From contig CAYIZP010000006.1 of assembly GCA_964367905.1 (NCBI GenBank), positions 25,024-89,023 on the forward strand: DNA of 64,000 nt. Reading direction: 5' to 3'. This document shows positions 17,595-25,582 of this stretch, piece after piece. Within the stretch, counting starts at the first letter, position 1. The number at the start of each line of letters is the position of its first letter. Position numbers and translations under genes: made by a program. The notes below the pieces were generated by a model, which was given only the letters and a program-made list of their open reading frames with translations, did no database searches and was not told the origin of the DNA. This DNA comes from CAUPWF01 sp964367905 (lineage in GTDB: Bacteria; Bacillota; Clostridia; Lachnospirales; Lachnospiraceae).

Positions 17595-17684
17595 TATGAT
17601 TTATACAAATATTATGGATTTTATTCAAATCTTTTTGTTTTTTTGTAAGAACAATCAAAAACCTCTATCAATCGACACGAAATT

Positions 17685-18719
17685 TTATTGCATTCCTACT
17701 GCTTCTTCGATACAAGCGATCATTTGGTCTAATCCTGTAATCGCTCCATCATTTTGGTACCAGATATTTCCTGGTGTTAAATATACGATTTGATCATTGA
17801 TATGAGCTTGTGTTTGGTGAATCACCTCATTGTCCATCAAGTCTTGAGCTAGAGATGCACCCTCTGCCGCTACTGCTAAGTCTTTATCAATGATAAATAT
17901 CCACTCTGGATCTTCTTCTAAAAATGTTTCGTAACTTGCTTCTTCCCCATGGTTCACATCTGAATCATTTTTTACATTCGTGAATCCCATATCTCTTGGA
18001 ATAATCGAGCATCTTCCTTCATCGCCTAATACAGTTACCTGTCCTTCTGTTGCAAGACCAATCATACAAGTTTGTCCATTCGCAACCTCAGCAATTGCTG
18101 CAATACGCTCTTCATATCCTGCAATGATTTCACCAACTGCATCCTCTACACCAAAGATCTTAGCGTGGTTGTTCGCTAACTCGATGTAACCATCCATAAA
18201 TGTATCACCGAATGTATAGTCTACATATGCACAATATACCGGCGCAATTGCTAGATAATCATCATAAAAACTAGCTGTTCTATCACTTGTAAAAATCATA
18301 GATGGCGCCAATGATGCTACCGCTTCCATATCAATATCTTTAAGCCCAGTACCAACTACAGTAATAGATTCATCTGTAAGGTATTTTTGTAAGTGGTCTG
18401 CTAGAGACGATTCTTGTCCTACGATACCAACTACTAAATCACCTAATCCTACTGCATCTACAAAGTCAAGTGTTTGATAGTTTAGACACACAATTCCGTT
18501 GCTAAAATCTGCTGGCACTGCTACTTCCACCATCTCGTCAGCTCCATTTACAGTCATAACCGATGTCGATTCAGCACTCTCTTCCTCCGCTGGTTCCTCT
18601 GTCGCCTCTTCTGCTGGTGCTTCTGTTGCCTCTTCTGGTTCTGCACTCTCATTGCTTCCACAAGCCACTACTGATAGTGATAAAGCGCACATAAGTGCTA
18701 GTACTAATAATTTTTTCAT
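17685..18719 (-). CDS. Iron-siderophore ABC transporter substrate-binding lipoprotein (YclQ-like)
   Basis: This 344-residue lipoprotein has a signal peptide ending in SLSVVACGS, then an Ala/Glu/Pro-rich linker. The mature part is a FecB/CeuE-type class III binding protein: NGIVCLNYQTLDFVDAVGLGDLVVGIV, YLTDESITVVGTGLKDIDMEAVASLAPSMIFTSDR, and a C-terminal lobe ending DGAITGLDQMIACIEEAVGM. It captures a ferric siderophore outside the cell for the permease/ATPase genes encoded upstream at 18815-21511. It is separated from them by a terminator (18777-18796) and by a palindrome GTTAG-N6-CTAAC that also stands before the permease genes. The siderophore type cannot be told. Confidence 0.88.
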   Translation of the reverse strand: MKKLLVLALMCALSLSVVACGSNESAEPEEATEAPAEEATEEPAEEESAESTSVMTVNGADEMVEVAVPADFSNGIVCLNYQTLDFVDAVGLGDLVVGIVGQESSLADHLQKYLTDESITVVGTGLKDIDMEAVASLAPSMIFTSDRTASFYDDYLAIAPVYCAYVDYTFGDTFMDGYIELANNHAKIFGVEDAVGEIIAGYEERIAAIAEVANGQTCMIGLATEGQVTVLGDEGRCSIIPRDMGFTNVKNDSDVNHGEEASYETFLEEDPEWIFIIDKDLAVAAEGASLAQDLMDNEVIHQTQAHINDQIVYLTPGNIWYQNDGAITGLDQMIACIEEAVGMQ

Positions 18720-18747
18720 TTCTTTCCTCCTGAAAATGTTGTTTTGT

Positions 18748-18763
18748 TAGTTTTTACTAACTT
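18748..18763. promoter_or_regulatory. Candidate iron-responsive operator before the siderophore-binding protein gene
   Basis: The palindrome GTTAGTTTTTACTAAC lies 29 bases before the start codon. The same GTTAG-N6-CTAAC arrangement occurs at 21592-21607 before the permease operon, so both units may share a repressor. Assignment to a DtxR/IdeR-like iron regulator is inference. Confidence 0.5.
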
Positions 18764-18776
18764 GTTATCTATATAA

Positions 18777-18796
18777 AAACTGTCTTTCGACAGTCT
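18777..18796 (-). terminator. Intrinsic terminator after the siderophore ATPase gene
   Basis: On the minus strand ACTGTC-GAAA-GACAGT is followed by TTTTAT. It lies 18 bases past the stop at 18815 and before the binding-protein gene, so the latter is at least partly transcribed separately or attenuated. Confidence 0.75.
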
Positions 18797-18814
18797 TTAT
18801 CCCTTATAATCTAA

Positions 18815-19567
18815 CTAGTAATACACCGAAATCGGTTTCCCTTTAATAGTTTGTATATCAAAGTCCACTTGATATAAGTCCTTTAGACACTCTTTCGTCA
18901 TGATATCCTCAACTTTTCCAAACTTATATAATTCTCCATCTAGAAAGGCTCCCATATAATCGGAATACATGGATGCAAAATTAATCTCATGCAATACTAG
19001 AATAATAGTTTTCCCCTTCTCTTCACTCAATCTGCGAACCAACTTCATCATATTAGAAGAGTGGTAGATATCCAGATTGTTGGTTGGCTCATCTAGGAAT
19101 ATATATTCTGTGTCTTGTGCAATTACCATTGCGATATACGCTCTCTGTAGTTGCCCTCCCGATAATTCATCGATGAATCGATCTGCAAATTCCGTCAATT
19201 CCATATAAGCAATCGCTTCATTCACCTGAATCCAATCAGCCTCTTGAAGTCTGCTTCCACAGTGCGGAAAACGTCCAAATGCTACCAATTCCTTTACGGT
19301 CAACTTCATGGAGATGTTATTTCTCTGTGTTAAAATCGCTAGCTTCTTCGCTAGTTCCTTGCTCTTCCATTCTCCTAGGGTCTTATTATCCACATGAACC
19401 TCACCCTCATCTTGGGCTATCAACCTTGTAATAATATTCAAAACTGTCGACTTTCCCGCTCCATTTGGACCAATCAGGGAAATCACCTTTCCTTTCGGCA
19501 GTTCAAAGCTTACATCTCTTACAACTCTTTTTTCACCATATGCTTTATGTAATTTTTTTATTTGCAA
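18815..19567 (-). CDS. Iron-siderophore ABC transporter ATPase (YclP/CeuD-like)
   Basis: This 250-residue ATPase of the FepC type has Walker A GPNGAGKST near residue 35, the Q-loop in AILTQRNNISMKLTVKELVAFGRFPHCGS, signature LSGGQLQRAYIAMVIAQ, Walker B YIFLDEPTNNLD, and the switch His in LVLHEINFA. These residues fit YclP/CeuD, which powers petrobactin-like siderophore uptake. The start codon is TTG at 19567, with AAGGAGT nine bases upstream; no ATG is available at that position. It follows the second permease by 17 bases. Confidence 0.9.
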   Translation of the reverse strand: MQIKKLHKAYGEKRVVRDVSFELPKGKVISLIGPNGAGKSTVLNIITRLIAQDEGEVHVDNKTLGEWKSKELAKKLAILTQRNNISMKLTVKELVAFGRFPHCGSRLQEADWIQVNEAIAYMELTEFADRFIDELSGGQLQRAYIAMVIAQDTEYIFLDEPTNNLDIYHSSNMMKLVRRLSEEKGKTIILVLHEINFASMYSDYMGAFLDGELYKFGKVEDIMTKECLKDLYQVDFDIQTIKGKPISVYY

Positions 19568-19584
19568 TGTACTTTACTCCTTCC

Positions 19585-20550
19585 CTATCTCTCATTGTTT
19601 CTAAGTATCAAGTACAGAAAATATCCACCACCGAATAAATTGATAAATACACTAATTGGAGTTCCAAAACCAAAGACATGTTCAATTAGTGTTTGACCAC
19701 CTAATAATACGATCACACCCATCAGGAAACAGCCAACTAATAGATAACTGTGTCTATATGTTTTAAAAAACTCTCTGGCTAAGTTCGCAATAATAAGTCC
19801 CAAAAACGAAATCGGTCCTACCAATGCGGTTGCTATCGTAATGAAGAAGCACGTAGCAATCAACAATCTTTTGATTGTTTTATCATAATCCACACCCAAG
19901 TTAATCGCTTGATCCTTCCCTAAAGTGATGACATCCAAGAGCATCATGTCTTTTCTAAACACGAGGATGGTTGCAAAAATCAAAACAACCGACAAAAGAA
20001 TAACTTCTGAATTAATATGATCGAACCCTGCCACCAAAGTCGCAAGTAATACATCATATTCATTGGGATCCATCAATCTCGTCATGGTATTAGAAATACT
20101 ACCAAACAAAGTAGCCAAAACCGTACCTGCTAAGAGCACATATAAGATATTGTACTTCGTCTTCTTAAATAAAGTCCCATATATAATAGTTCCCAGAACG
20201 CCCATCATCACAACATCGATCATAAAAATCACATTACTATTTGAAAACAAGGCATTATTGACGCCAAGGACAAATGCCAAAACCGTATGGATCAATATAT
20301 ATAATCCATTCATCCCCAATAAACATGGGGTTACAATTCTGTTTCTTATGATTGATTGGAAGATAATACTACCAAATCCAATACAAAACGCACATAGCAA
20401 CATACCAATCGTCTTCGGAGTTCTAAGTTTCATTACAAAATCAAAAATCTTCATATCTATGAATATAAACTGATAGGTCAATAACATCCCAATAGCCAGA
20501 ATGATTAATACAATCATTTTTGAGCGATTACTCATTCTCAGTTTTGACAT
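19585..20550 (-). CDS. Iron-siderophore ABC transporter permease (YclO/CeuC-like)
   Basis: This 321-residue FecCD-family permease has about nine or ten membrane helices. Family motifs include MLLCAFCIGFGSIIFQSIIRN, VLLAGTVLATLFGSISNTMTR and the conserved ATPase-contact region GPISFLGLIIANLAREFF, followed by GGQTLIEHVFGFGTPISVFINLFGGGYFLYLI. It forms a heterodimer with the permease encoded upstream, which it overlaps by 23 bases. AGGAGG lies within the end of the upstream gene. Confidence 0.9.
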   Translation of the reverse strand: MSKLRMSNRSKMIVLIILAIGMLLTYQFIFIDMKIFDFVMKLRTPKTIGMLLCAFCIGFGSIIFQSIIRNRIVTPCLLGMNGLYILIHTVLAFVLGVNNALFSNSNVIFMIDVVMMGVLGTIIYGTLFKKTKYNILYVLLAGTVLATLFGSISNTMTRLMDPNEYDVLLATLVAGFDHINSEVILLSVVLIFATILVFRKDMMLLDVITLGKDQAINLGVDYDKTIKRLLIATCFFITIATALVGPISFLGLIIANLAREFFKTYRHSYLLVGCFLMGVIVLLGGQTLIEHVFGFGTPISVFINLFGGGYFLYLILRNNER

Positions 20551-21511
20551 TTTTTCTCATCCTCCTAAAGATATTATCATATGGATTTAACTTGACATAG
20601 AGCAATACGAGGAAGATGACACTTCCAATAATACCTGCAATCAACTCAATCGGTAATTCATATGGTGCAATAACAATTCTCGCAATGATGTCGCATATCA
20701 ATACAAACAAGGCACCAAACAGTCCGACATCCACAATACTTCCTCTGATTTTGTCACCTCTAAACATTGCTACAATATTTGGAACGATAAGTCCTATGTA
20801 AGAAATCGTACCGACTGTCACAACAATGGACGCTGTAATAATGGCGGCAATGGATAATCCCAAGAACATAATCCACTTGTAGTGAACCCCAAGGTTTGTC
20901 GAAAATTCTTCTCCCATCCCAACAATATTGAAATGATTCGCATAAATATATGCAATGATAATCATAGGAAGTATCAAGAACACGACCTCATAATCCCCCG
21001 CAATAATCATTGAAAAACTTCCTGTGATCACACTGGTAAGCGATTGTGTCAAATCATTTGTATATGCCAAATAATTCACAAATGCGCCAATTACACTACT
21101 AAACATAATTCCAATCAAGGGAACCATGATTACATCTTTTATTTTGATTTTTTGAATAAACCACACATAAATCCATGTTCCAAGCAACGCAAATACAAAG
21201 GAGAATGCTGTATTAATCAATAATGTCCTTGTCGGAACAAATATAATTGCAATTAATAAACCTAATTGAGCACTCGTAATTGTCGCACCTGTTGTCGGCG
21301 AAACAAATTTATTCATACAAATATTCTGCATCAAAAGACCTGCAACACTCATTCCGATACCCGTCATGATAATAGCAAGCACCCTTGGAATTCGTGAAAC
21401 AATAAGTAGCATCACTTGATGTTCTCCGTCTTCTAACACACCTTCCAGCGTCACGTCATATGCGCCTATGAAAATAGATATAAAAGACAACACTACCAAA
21501 GCAATGACCAT
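20528..21511 (-). CDS. Iron-siderophore ABC transporter permease (YclN/CeuB-like), unusual start
   Basis: This FecCD-family permease of about 327 residues shows RIPRVLAIIMTGIGMSVAGLLMQNICMN, SPTTGATITSAQLG, GTISYIGLIVPNIVAMFRGDKIRGS and ELIAGIIGSVIFLVLLYVKL. It is first in the transporter operon. The given ATG at 21511 has no ribosome site. A strong site (AAAGAGGTG, 21552-21544) lies further upstream, and the frame from there reads IIKKYTATIV and then MVIALVV, a natural N-terminus. The only initiators available at the right distance are ATT (21541) and ATC (21538). Translation therefore probably starts at a non-standard codon, or a base is wrong. Confidence 0.85.
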   Translation of the reverse strand: MVIALVVLSFISIFIGAYDVTLEGVLEDGEHQVMLLIVSRIPRVLAIIMTGIGMSVAGLLMQNICMNKFVSPTTGATITSAQLGLLIAIIFVPTRTLLINTAFSFVFALLGTWIYVWFIQKIKIKDVIMVPLIGIMFSSVIGAFVNYLAYTNDLTQSLTSVITGSFSMIIAGDYEVVFLILPMIIIAYIYANHFNIVGMGEEFSTNLGVHYKWIMFLGLSIAAIITASIVVTVGTISYIGLIVPNIVAMFRGDKIRGSIVDVGLFGALFVLICDIIARIVIAPYELPIELIAGIIGSVIFLVLLYVKLNPYDNIFRRMRKNVKTENE

Positions 21512-21591
21512 AACAATGGTTGCTGTATATTTTTTGATAATAACACCTCTTTCTTCTTACGTTTCCTATAATAAATGTATCTCTATATCAA

Positions 21592-21642
21592 GTTAGACTC
21601 CTCTAACTCTTTGAGCACCACGTTAGGTTAACATTAACTAAC
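21592..21642. promoter_or_regulatory. Two candidate iron-responsive operators before the siderophore permease genes
   Basis: The first site, GTTAGACTCCTCTAAC (21592-21607), has the same GTTAG-N6-CTAAC form as the site before the binding-protein gene. The second, TTAGGTTAACATTAACTAA (21623-21641), resembles the 19-bp DtxR/IdeR box and contains two overlapping half-site pairs. The first overlaps the likely -35 of a promoter with -10 TATTAT near 21565-21570 on the minus strand. Confidence 0.55.
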
Positions 21643-21665
21643 TGCTTTGTCAACTATTTTTTCAC

Positions 21666-21704
21666 TTGACATTTCATTTCATTTGTATTATATTTGTAGT
21701 ACAA
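21666..21704 (+). promoter_or_regulatory. Promoter and operator of the GntR/ABC operon
   Basis: TTGACA (21666-21671) and TATATT (21689-21694) are spaced 17 nt. An inverted repeat TTGTATTA-N6-TAGTACAA (21683-21704) covers the -10 and the start region. Nearly the same repeat lies before the second GntR gene at 51643-51665, which points to auto-repression by YtrA-type regulators. Confidence 0.7.
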
Positions 21705-21725
21705 TGACACAAGGAGGTTTTAAAT

Positions 21726-22085
21726 ATGGCATGGGCACTAGATAATAAAACTGCAATTTACCTGCAACTTATGGATCATATACGGCATGACATTATAACA
21801 GGCCGTTATAAATCCGGTGAACAAATCCCACCTGTACGGGAATTGGCATTGACCGCTGCTGTGAATCCAAACACGATGCAAAAAGCATTAGCAGAACTAG
21901 AGAAAGCTGGATTACTTCGTACACAACGCACCAGCGGACGATTTGTCACTGAAGACACAGATTTATTGGCATCATCTAAGAAGGATTTTGCCCAGAAACA
22001 CATAGAACAGTTTATGAATGCAATGCTCGGTCTAGGTTATTCCAATGATGAGATTATTACATTTATAACTGAATATTCAATCTAA
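21726..22085 (+). CDS. GntR family transcriptional regulator (YtrA subfamily)
   Basis: This short regulator of 119 residues has an N-terminal winged helix: KTAIYLQLMDHIRHDIITGRYKSGEQIPPVRELALTAAVNPNTMQKALAELEKAGLLRTQRTSGRFVT. A short helical C-terminal segment (about 45 residues) replaces a ligand-binding domain, as in the YtrA subfamily, which typically controls the ABC transporter genes next to it. AAGGAGG lies upstream of the ATG. It is followed after 12 bases by an ABC ATPase and then a permease. Confidence 0.9.
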   Translation: MAWALDNKTAIYLQLMDHIRHDIITGRYKSGEQIPPVRELALTAAVNPNTMQKALAELEKAGLLRTQRTSGRFVTEDTDLLASSKKDFAQKHIEQFMNAMLGLGYSNDEIITFITEYSI

Positions 22086-22097
22086 AGGAGGGAAAAA

Positions 22098-22796
22098 ATG
22101 ACACCTATATTACAGTGCCAAGGGCTCACGAAACGTTATGCGACCAAAACTGCACTATCCAACGTAACATTTACTCTTGAACGCGGAAAAATCGTAGGTT
22201 TATTAGGACCAAATGGGAGTGGGAAGACAACATTAATCAAATTAATCAATGGGTTATTAACACCTACACAAGGAAATATCTATATAAACAATTTAGCTCC
22301 ATGCGTAGAAACCAAGAAAATAGTATCGTATCTACCAGACAAAACATATTTAGATGAGAATTCAACGGTCAATAAGACCATTGATATGTTCGCAGATTAT
22401 TACGAGAATTTTGATGCGAATCGTGCATACTCTATGCTACAAGCGCTAAACATCAATCCGAATCAGCGAATCAAAACATTATCAAAGGGAACAAAAGAAA
22501 AAGTACAATTGATTTTAGTAATGAGTCGAAATGCAGATTTGTATGTGCTAGACGAACCTATCGGCGGGGTTGACCCAGCCGCAAGAGACTATATCCTACA
22601 AACGATTATCACAAACTTTAATCCGAATGCAACCATTCTTATTTCCACTCACTTAATCTCTGATATTGAAAGCATCTTAGATTATGTAGTATTTATCAAT
22701 CAAGGGCAACTTGTTCGCTGCTCTAATGTGGATGATATAAGAACTCATGAGGGCAAATCAGTAGACGAACTGTTCAGGGAGGTGTTCCGATGTTAG
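22098..22796 (+). CDS. ABC transporter ATP-binding protein
   Basis: This 232-residue ATPase has Walker A GPNGSGKTT near residue 39, Walker B LYVLDEPIGGVDPAARD, and the switch His in ILISTHLISDIE. The signature is the diverged LSKGTKEKVQLIL instead of LSGGQ, usual in ABC-2 type exporters of the YtrB/BcrA kind. It is read with the permease downstream, overlapping by seven bases, and is probably repressed by the GntR protein upstream. The substrate is unknown; lipid- or peptide-active antibiotics are typical for the group. Confidence 0.88.
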   Translation: MTPILQCQGLTKRYATKTALSNVTFTLERGKIVGLLGPNGSGKTTLIKLINGLLTPTQGNIYINNLAPCVETKKIVSYLPDKTYLDENSTVNKTIDMFADYYENFDANRAYSMLQALNINPNQRIKTLSKGTKEKVQLILVMSRNADLYVLDEPIGGVDPAARDYILQTIITNFNPNATILISTHLISDIESILDYVVFINQGQLVRCSNVDDIRTHEGKSVDELFREVFRC

Positions 22797-23596
22797 CAAC
22801 AATCATAAAACACGATATAAAAGAAAGTTATAAACTGCAATTGATGTTTCTTGGTATTACTTTAGTGACTGCACTGCTATTTTTTATTCCAATGTCAGTG
22901 GTATCAAATGCTCAATACACCGATGAAACTGTTGTAGTCTTAACAATCATTTTCTGTACACTAATTTTTGTTTTTGGGGGCATCGGCTCTACCATGGGCT
23001 GCCAACTCTATATCGCAATCCGTTTCTACAAACGTTGTTTCTCTAGTCAAGGTTATTTTACATTCACAACACCTGCGACTGGGGGACAGATTTTACTAAG
23101 CAAGGTTCTAGTTGGCTATATGTACACTGTGATTAACATGCTGTTCTTATTCCTCTGCCTAGCAATTGGCATATATGCCTTAGTCACTCCTCACATGAGC
23201 CAATTCGACCTTTACGGATTTACTTATGGACTGGAACAAATTGGATTCACAGGTCCCACTATCCTGATATATATAATCAGCGGTGCTTTAGGAATGTTTT
23301 TTTCAATAACAGCCATCTATGTTTCTATCTGTGTGGGTCAGTTATTTAACAAACACAAAGTATTGGCATCCATTATTTCATATTTTTCGATTACGACAGT
23401 TACACAAATCGTATTATCTATGATTATGATTATACCGAATATGGAATATTCATTTGGCATGTATACAAATGAATATAGTGTGGCAGATTACTTCCAGTCA
23501 ATTGGATGGATTTCCATAGCAGCTTCACTTGTATTATCAATTATCTTCTATGTGATTTGTCATTACATCATGACCAAAAAAGTGAATTTAGCTTAA
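22790..23596 (+). CDS. ABC-2 type transporter permease-like membrane protein
   Basis: This 268-residue membrane protein has six hydrophobic segments: near residues 15-36, 50-72, 100-130, 155-178, 190-215 and 235-262. The order fits an ABC-2 permease. No diagnostic catalytic motif is visible; the call rests on topology and on the overlapping ATPase gene. A GGGAGG ribosome site lies inside the upstream gene. The convergent terminator hairpin 23602-23646 follows directly. Confidence 0.8.
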   Translation: MLATIIKHDIKESYKLQLMFLGITLVTALLFFIPMSVVSNAQYTDETVVVLTIIFCTLIFVFGGIGSTMGCQLYIAIRFYKRCFSSQGYFTFTTPATGGQILLSKVLVGYMYTVINMLFLFLCLAIGIYALVTPHMSQFDLYGFTYGLEQIGFTGPTILIYIISGALGMFFSITAIYVSICVGQLFNKHKVLASIISYFSITTVTQIVLSMIMIIPNMEYSFGMYTNEYSVADYFQSIGWISIAASLVLSIIFYVICHYIMTKKVNLA

Positions 23597-23601
23597 ACGT
23601 T

Positions 23602-23646
23602 GGGGACAGCGGAGATATGAGCGTAGCTCATCCTACCACTGTCCCC
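23602..23646. terminator. Hairpin between convergent genes (repeat family B, copy 2)
   Basis: GGGGACAG (23602-23609) pairs with CTGTCCCC (23639-23646), and an inner ATGAGC/GCTCAT stem is present. On the plus strand it is followed by TTTGTTTG, so it can terminate the ABC operon. It shares the AGATATGAG...CTCATCCT core with the hairpin after nifJ. Confidence 0.75.
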
Positions 23647-23672
23647 TTTGTTTGACGGTAATTTATTTAGTT

Positions 23673-24602
23673 TTATAGGAGCATTTTGGCTGCGCCACAT
23701 ACCCCAGCATCATTTCCTAATGTAGCCAATGCAAATTTCACATCTGCGGTTGATTTTAATGTTCTTTCTCGATAATATTTCTCAACATACTCAATAAGAA
23801 CCTGTCCTGCCTTTGACACGCCCCCGCCGATTACAAATACTTCTGGATCTACAACACAGGCGATATTGACAAGTGCATACCCTAGATATCTTGCGAATTC
23901 TTCTGCGATTTCACATGCCACTTCATCCCCTGCCTTAACTCCATCAAATATCGTCTTTGCAGATACTTCTCCATCTCTTAACACACTCATGCGAGCATCT
24001 TTCTCTAGATGTCGTTTTGCCAATCGCACAAGCCCAGTTGCCGATGCGTATTGCTCTAGACACCCTTGTCTTCCACATCCACAGCTTGCAGTTTCTTCAT
24101 AATTCACTGTAATGTGTCCGACTTCTCCACCAGCTCCGTTGCTACCATTAACAATCTTTCCTTGATTGATGATTCCACCACCGACACCTGTTCCAAGGGT
24201 AATCATCACTAGGTTCTTATGCCCTTTTCCTCCCCCTAGCCATAATTCTCCCAAGGCCGCTACATTGGCATCATTTCCAATGACCACGGGCAAACCTAGA
24301 CCTTCTTCCATCTCGCGTTTCACTTCTTTGTACTTCCAACCTAGATTAGCGCTCCATGTAACAATCCCATCATCAGATACAGTTGTAGGCACACCCATGC
24401 CTATCCCAATAATCTCGCCCATCTTCAGATTTTTTTCTGCTATTTTAGCTTTTAGAGATGTAATAATATCTGGAAGAATTGCTGCTCCATCATTTTCCGT
24501 TTTACTTGGAATCTCCCACTTGTCAAGAATTTCTCCTTGCGTACTCAACAAAGCAATTTTAACTGTTGTTCCACCAACATCTACTCCAAAACAATACTTC
24601 AT
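23673..24602 (-). CDS. ROK family sugar kinase (glucokinase-like)
   Basis: This 309-residue cytoplasmic kinase probably phosphorylates glucose. The N-terminal phosphate loop is FGVDVGGTTVKIALL, the sugar-binding region is GNDANVAALGELWLGGGKGHKNLVMITLGTGVGGGIINQGK, and the ROK zinc motif is GHITVNYEETASCGCGRQGCLEQYAS. The C-terminal adenosine segment VFVIGGGVSKAG is also present. It is the last gene of the uvrC-hprK-ROK group, six bases after hprK, linking sugar phosphorylation to carbon control. Confidence 0.9.
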   Translation of the reverse strand: MKYCFGVDVGGTTVKIALLSTQGEILDKWEIPSKTENDGAAILPDIITSLKAKIAEKNLKMGEIIGIGMGVPTTVSDDGIVTWSANLGWKYKEVKREMEEGLGLPVVIGNDANVAALGELWLGGGKGHKNLVMITLGTGVGGGIINQGKIVNGSNGAGGEVGHITVNYEETASCGCGRQGCLEQYASATGLVRLAKRHLEKDARMSVLRDGEVSAKTIFDGVKAGDEVACEIAEEFARYLGYALVNIACVVDPEVFVIGGGVSKAGQVLIEYVEKYYRERTLKSTADVKFALATLGNDAGVCGAAKMLL

Positions 24603-24607
24603 AGTTC

Positions 24608-25540
24608 TTAATCCTCTTGATTCTTTCTCAAATTATCTTGCACTCTTCTGTACAGTTCTTCTGCTGCATTATATCCCATAATCTTCTGCCTATGGTTAAC
24701 TGCTGCTGACTCTACAATGATTGCCAAATTACGACCCGGACGGATTGGAATCGAATGGCGAACGATATTAATTCCCATGAACTCTGTATATTCTTCTGTC
24801 ATCCCTAGACGATCGTATTCTTTTTCCTTGTTCCACTCTTCTAAGTTGATTACAAGGTCAATGGTCTGTGTCTTTCTAACACTCTGCACCCCAAATAATG
24901 CCTTAACATCGATGATTCCAATTCCACGAAGTTCAATGAGGTGTCTTGTGATATCAGGTGCTGTTCCCATGATTGTAACTTCACTCACCTTATGCATCTC
25001 AACTACATCGTCTGTTACTAGTCGATGTCCGCGTTTGATTAATTCAAGAGCCGCTTCACTCTTACCAATTCCACTCTCTCCCATAATCAACACACCCACA
25101 CCATAAACATCGACCAATACTCCATGAATGGAGATACACGGAGCTAGTTCCACGTGTAACCAACGTACAATTTCCGCTGTGAACGAGGATGTTTTCTCCT
25201 CTGTCACAAACAGCGGAACACCGTATTTCTCTGCTTTTTTCTTGAAGATTGGCCCCGGTTCAAGCCCGCGACAGAAGATAATGCAAGGAATATTATAGGA
25301 CAACAATTTCTCAAATGTAGTTTCCTTATCTTCTTTGGACAACGTATTTAGGTATGTATATTCAACATATCCTATAATCTGCACCCTATCCGATTCAAAA
25401 TAATCGAAATATCCACTCAACTGCAATGCTGGTCGATTGGTATCTGGCACAGTAACTTCCTTGCCATCTAATGAAATCGCCGGTGTCACACTTTTTAGTT
25501 TCATCTGCTCTGCTATTTTTTCTAATTTTACTTTTTGCAT
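24608..25540 (-). CDS. hprK: HPr kinase/phosphorylase
   Basis: This bifunctional enzyme phosphorylates HPr on its regulatory serine and removes the phosphate, setting catabolite repression in Firmicutes. The 310-residue protein has the N-terminal domain, Walker A GESGIGKSEAALELIKRGH near residue 153, VTDDVVEMH, ELRGIGIIDVKALFG, and the C-terminal IRPGRNLAIIVESAAVNHRQK signature. GGAGG precedes the ATG. It lies between uvrC and the ROK kinase gene. Confidence 0.96.
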   Translation of the reverse strand: MQKVKLEKIAEQMKLKSVTPAISLDGKEVTVPDTNRPALQLSGYFDYFESDRVQIIGYVEYTYLNTLSKEDKETTFEKLLSYNIPCIIFCRGLEPGPIFKKKAEKYGVPLFVTEEKTSSFTAEIVRWLHVELAPCISIHGVLVDVYGVGVLIMGESGIGKSEAALELIKRGHRLVTDDVVEMHKVSEVTIMGTAPDITRHLIELRGIGIIDVKALFGVQSVRKTQTIDLVINLEEWNKEKEYDRLGMTEEYTEFMGINIVRHSIPIRPGRNLAIIVESAAVNHRQKIMGYNAAEELYRRVQDNLRKNQED

Positions 25541-25582
25541 ATAAACCTCCTCTTTCTGAACTATTGCTATTATTTTAACACA

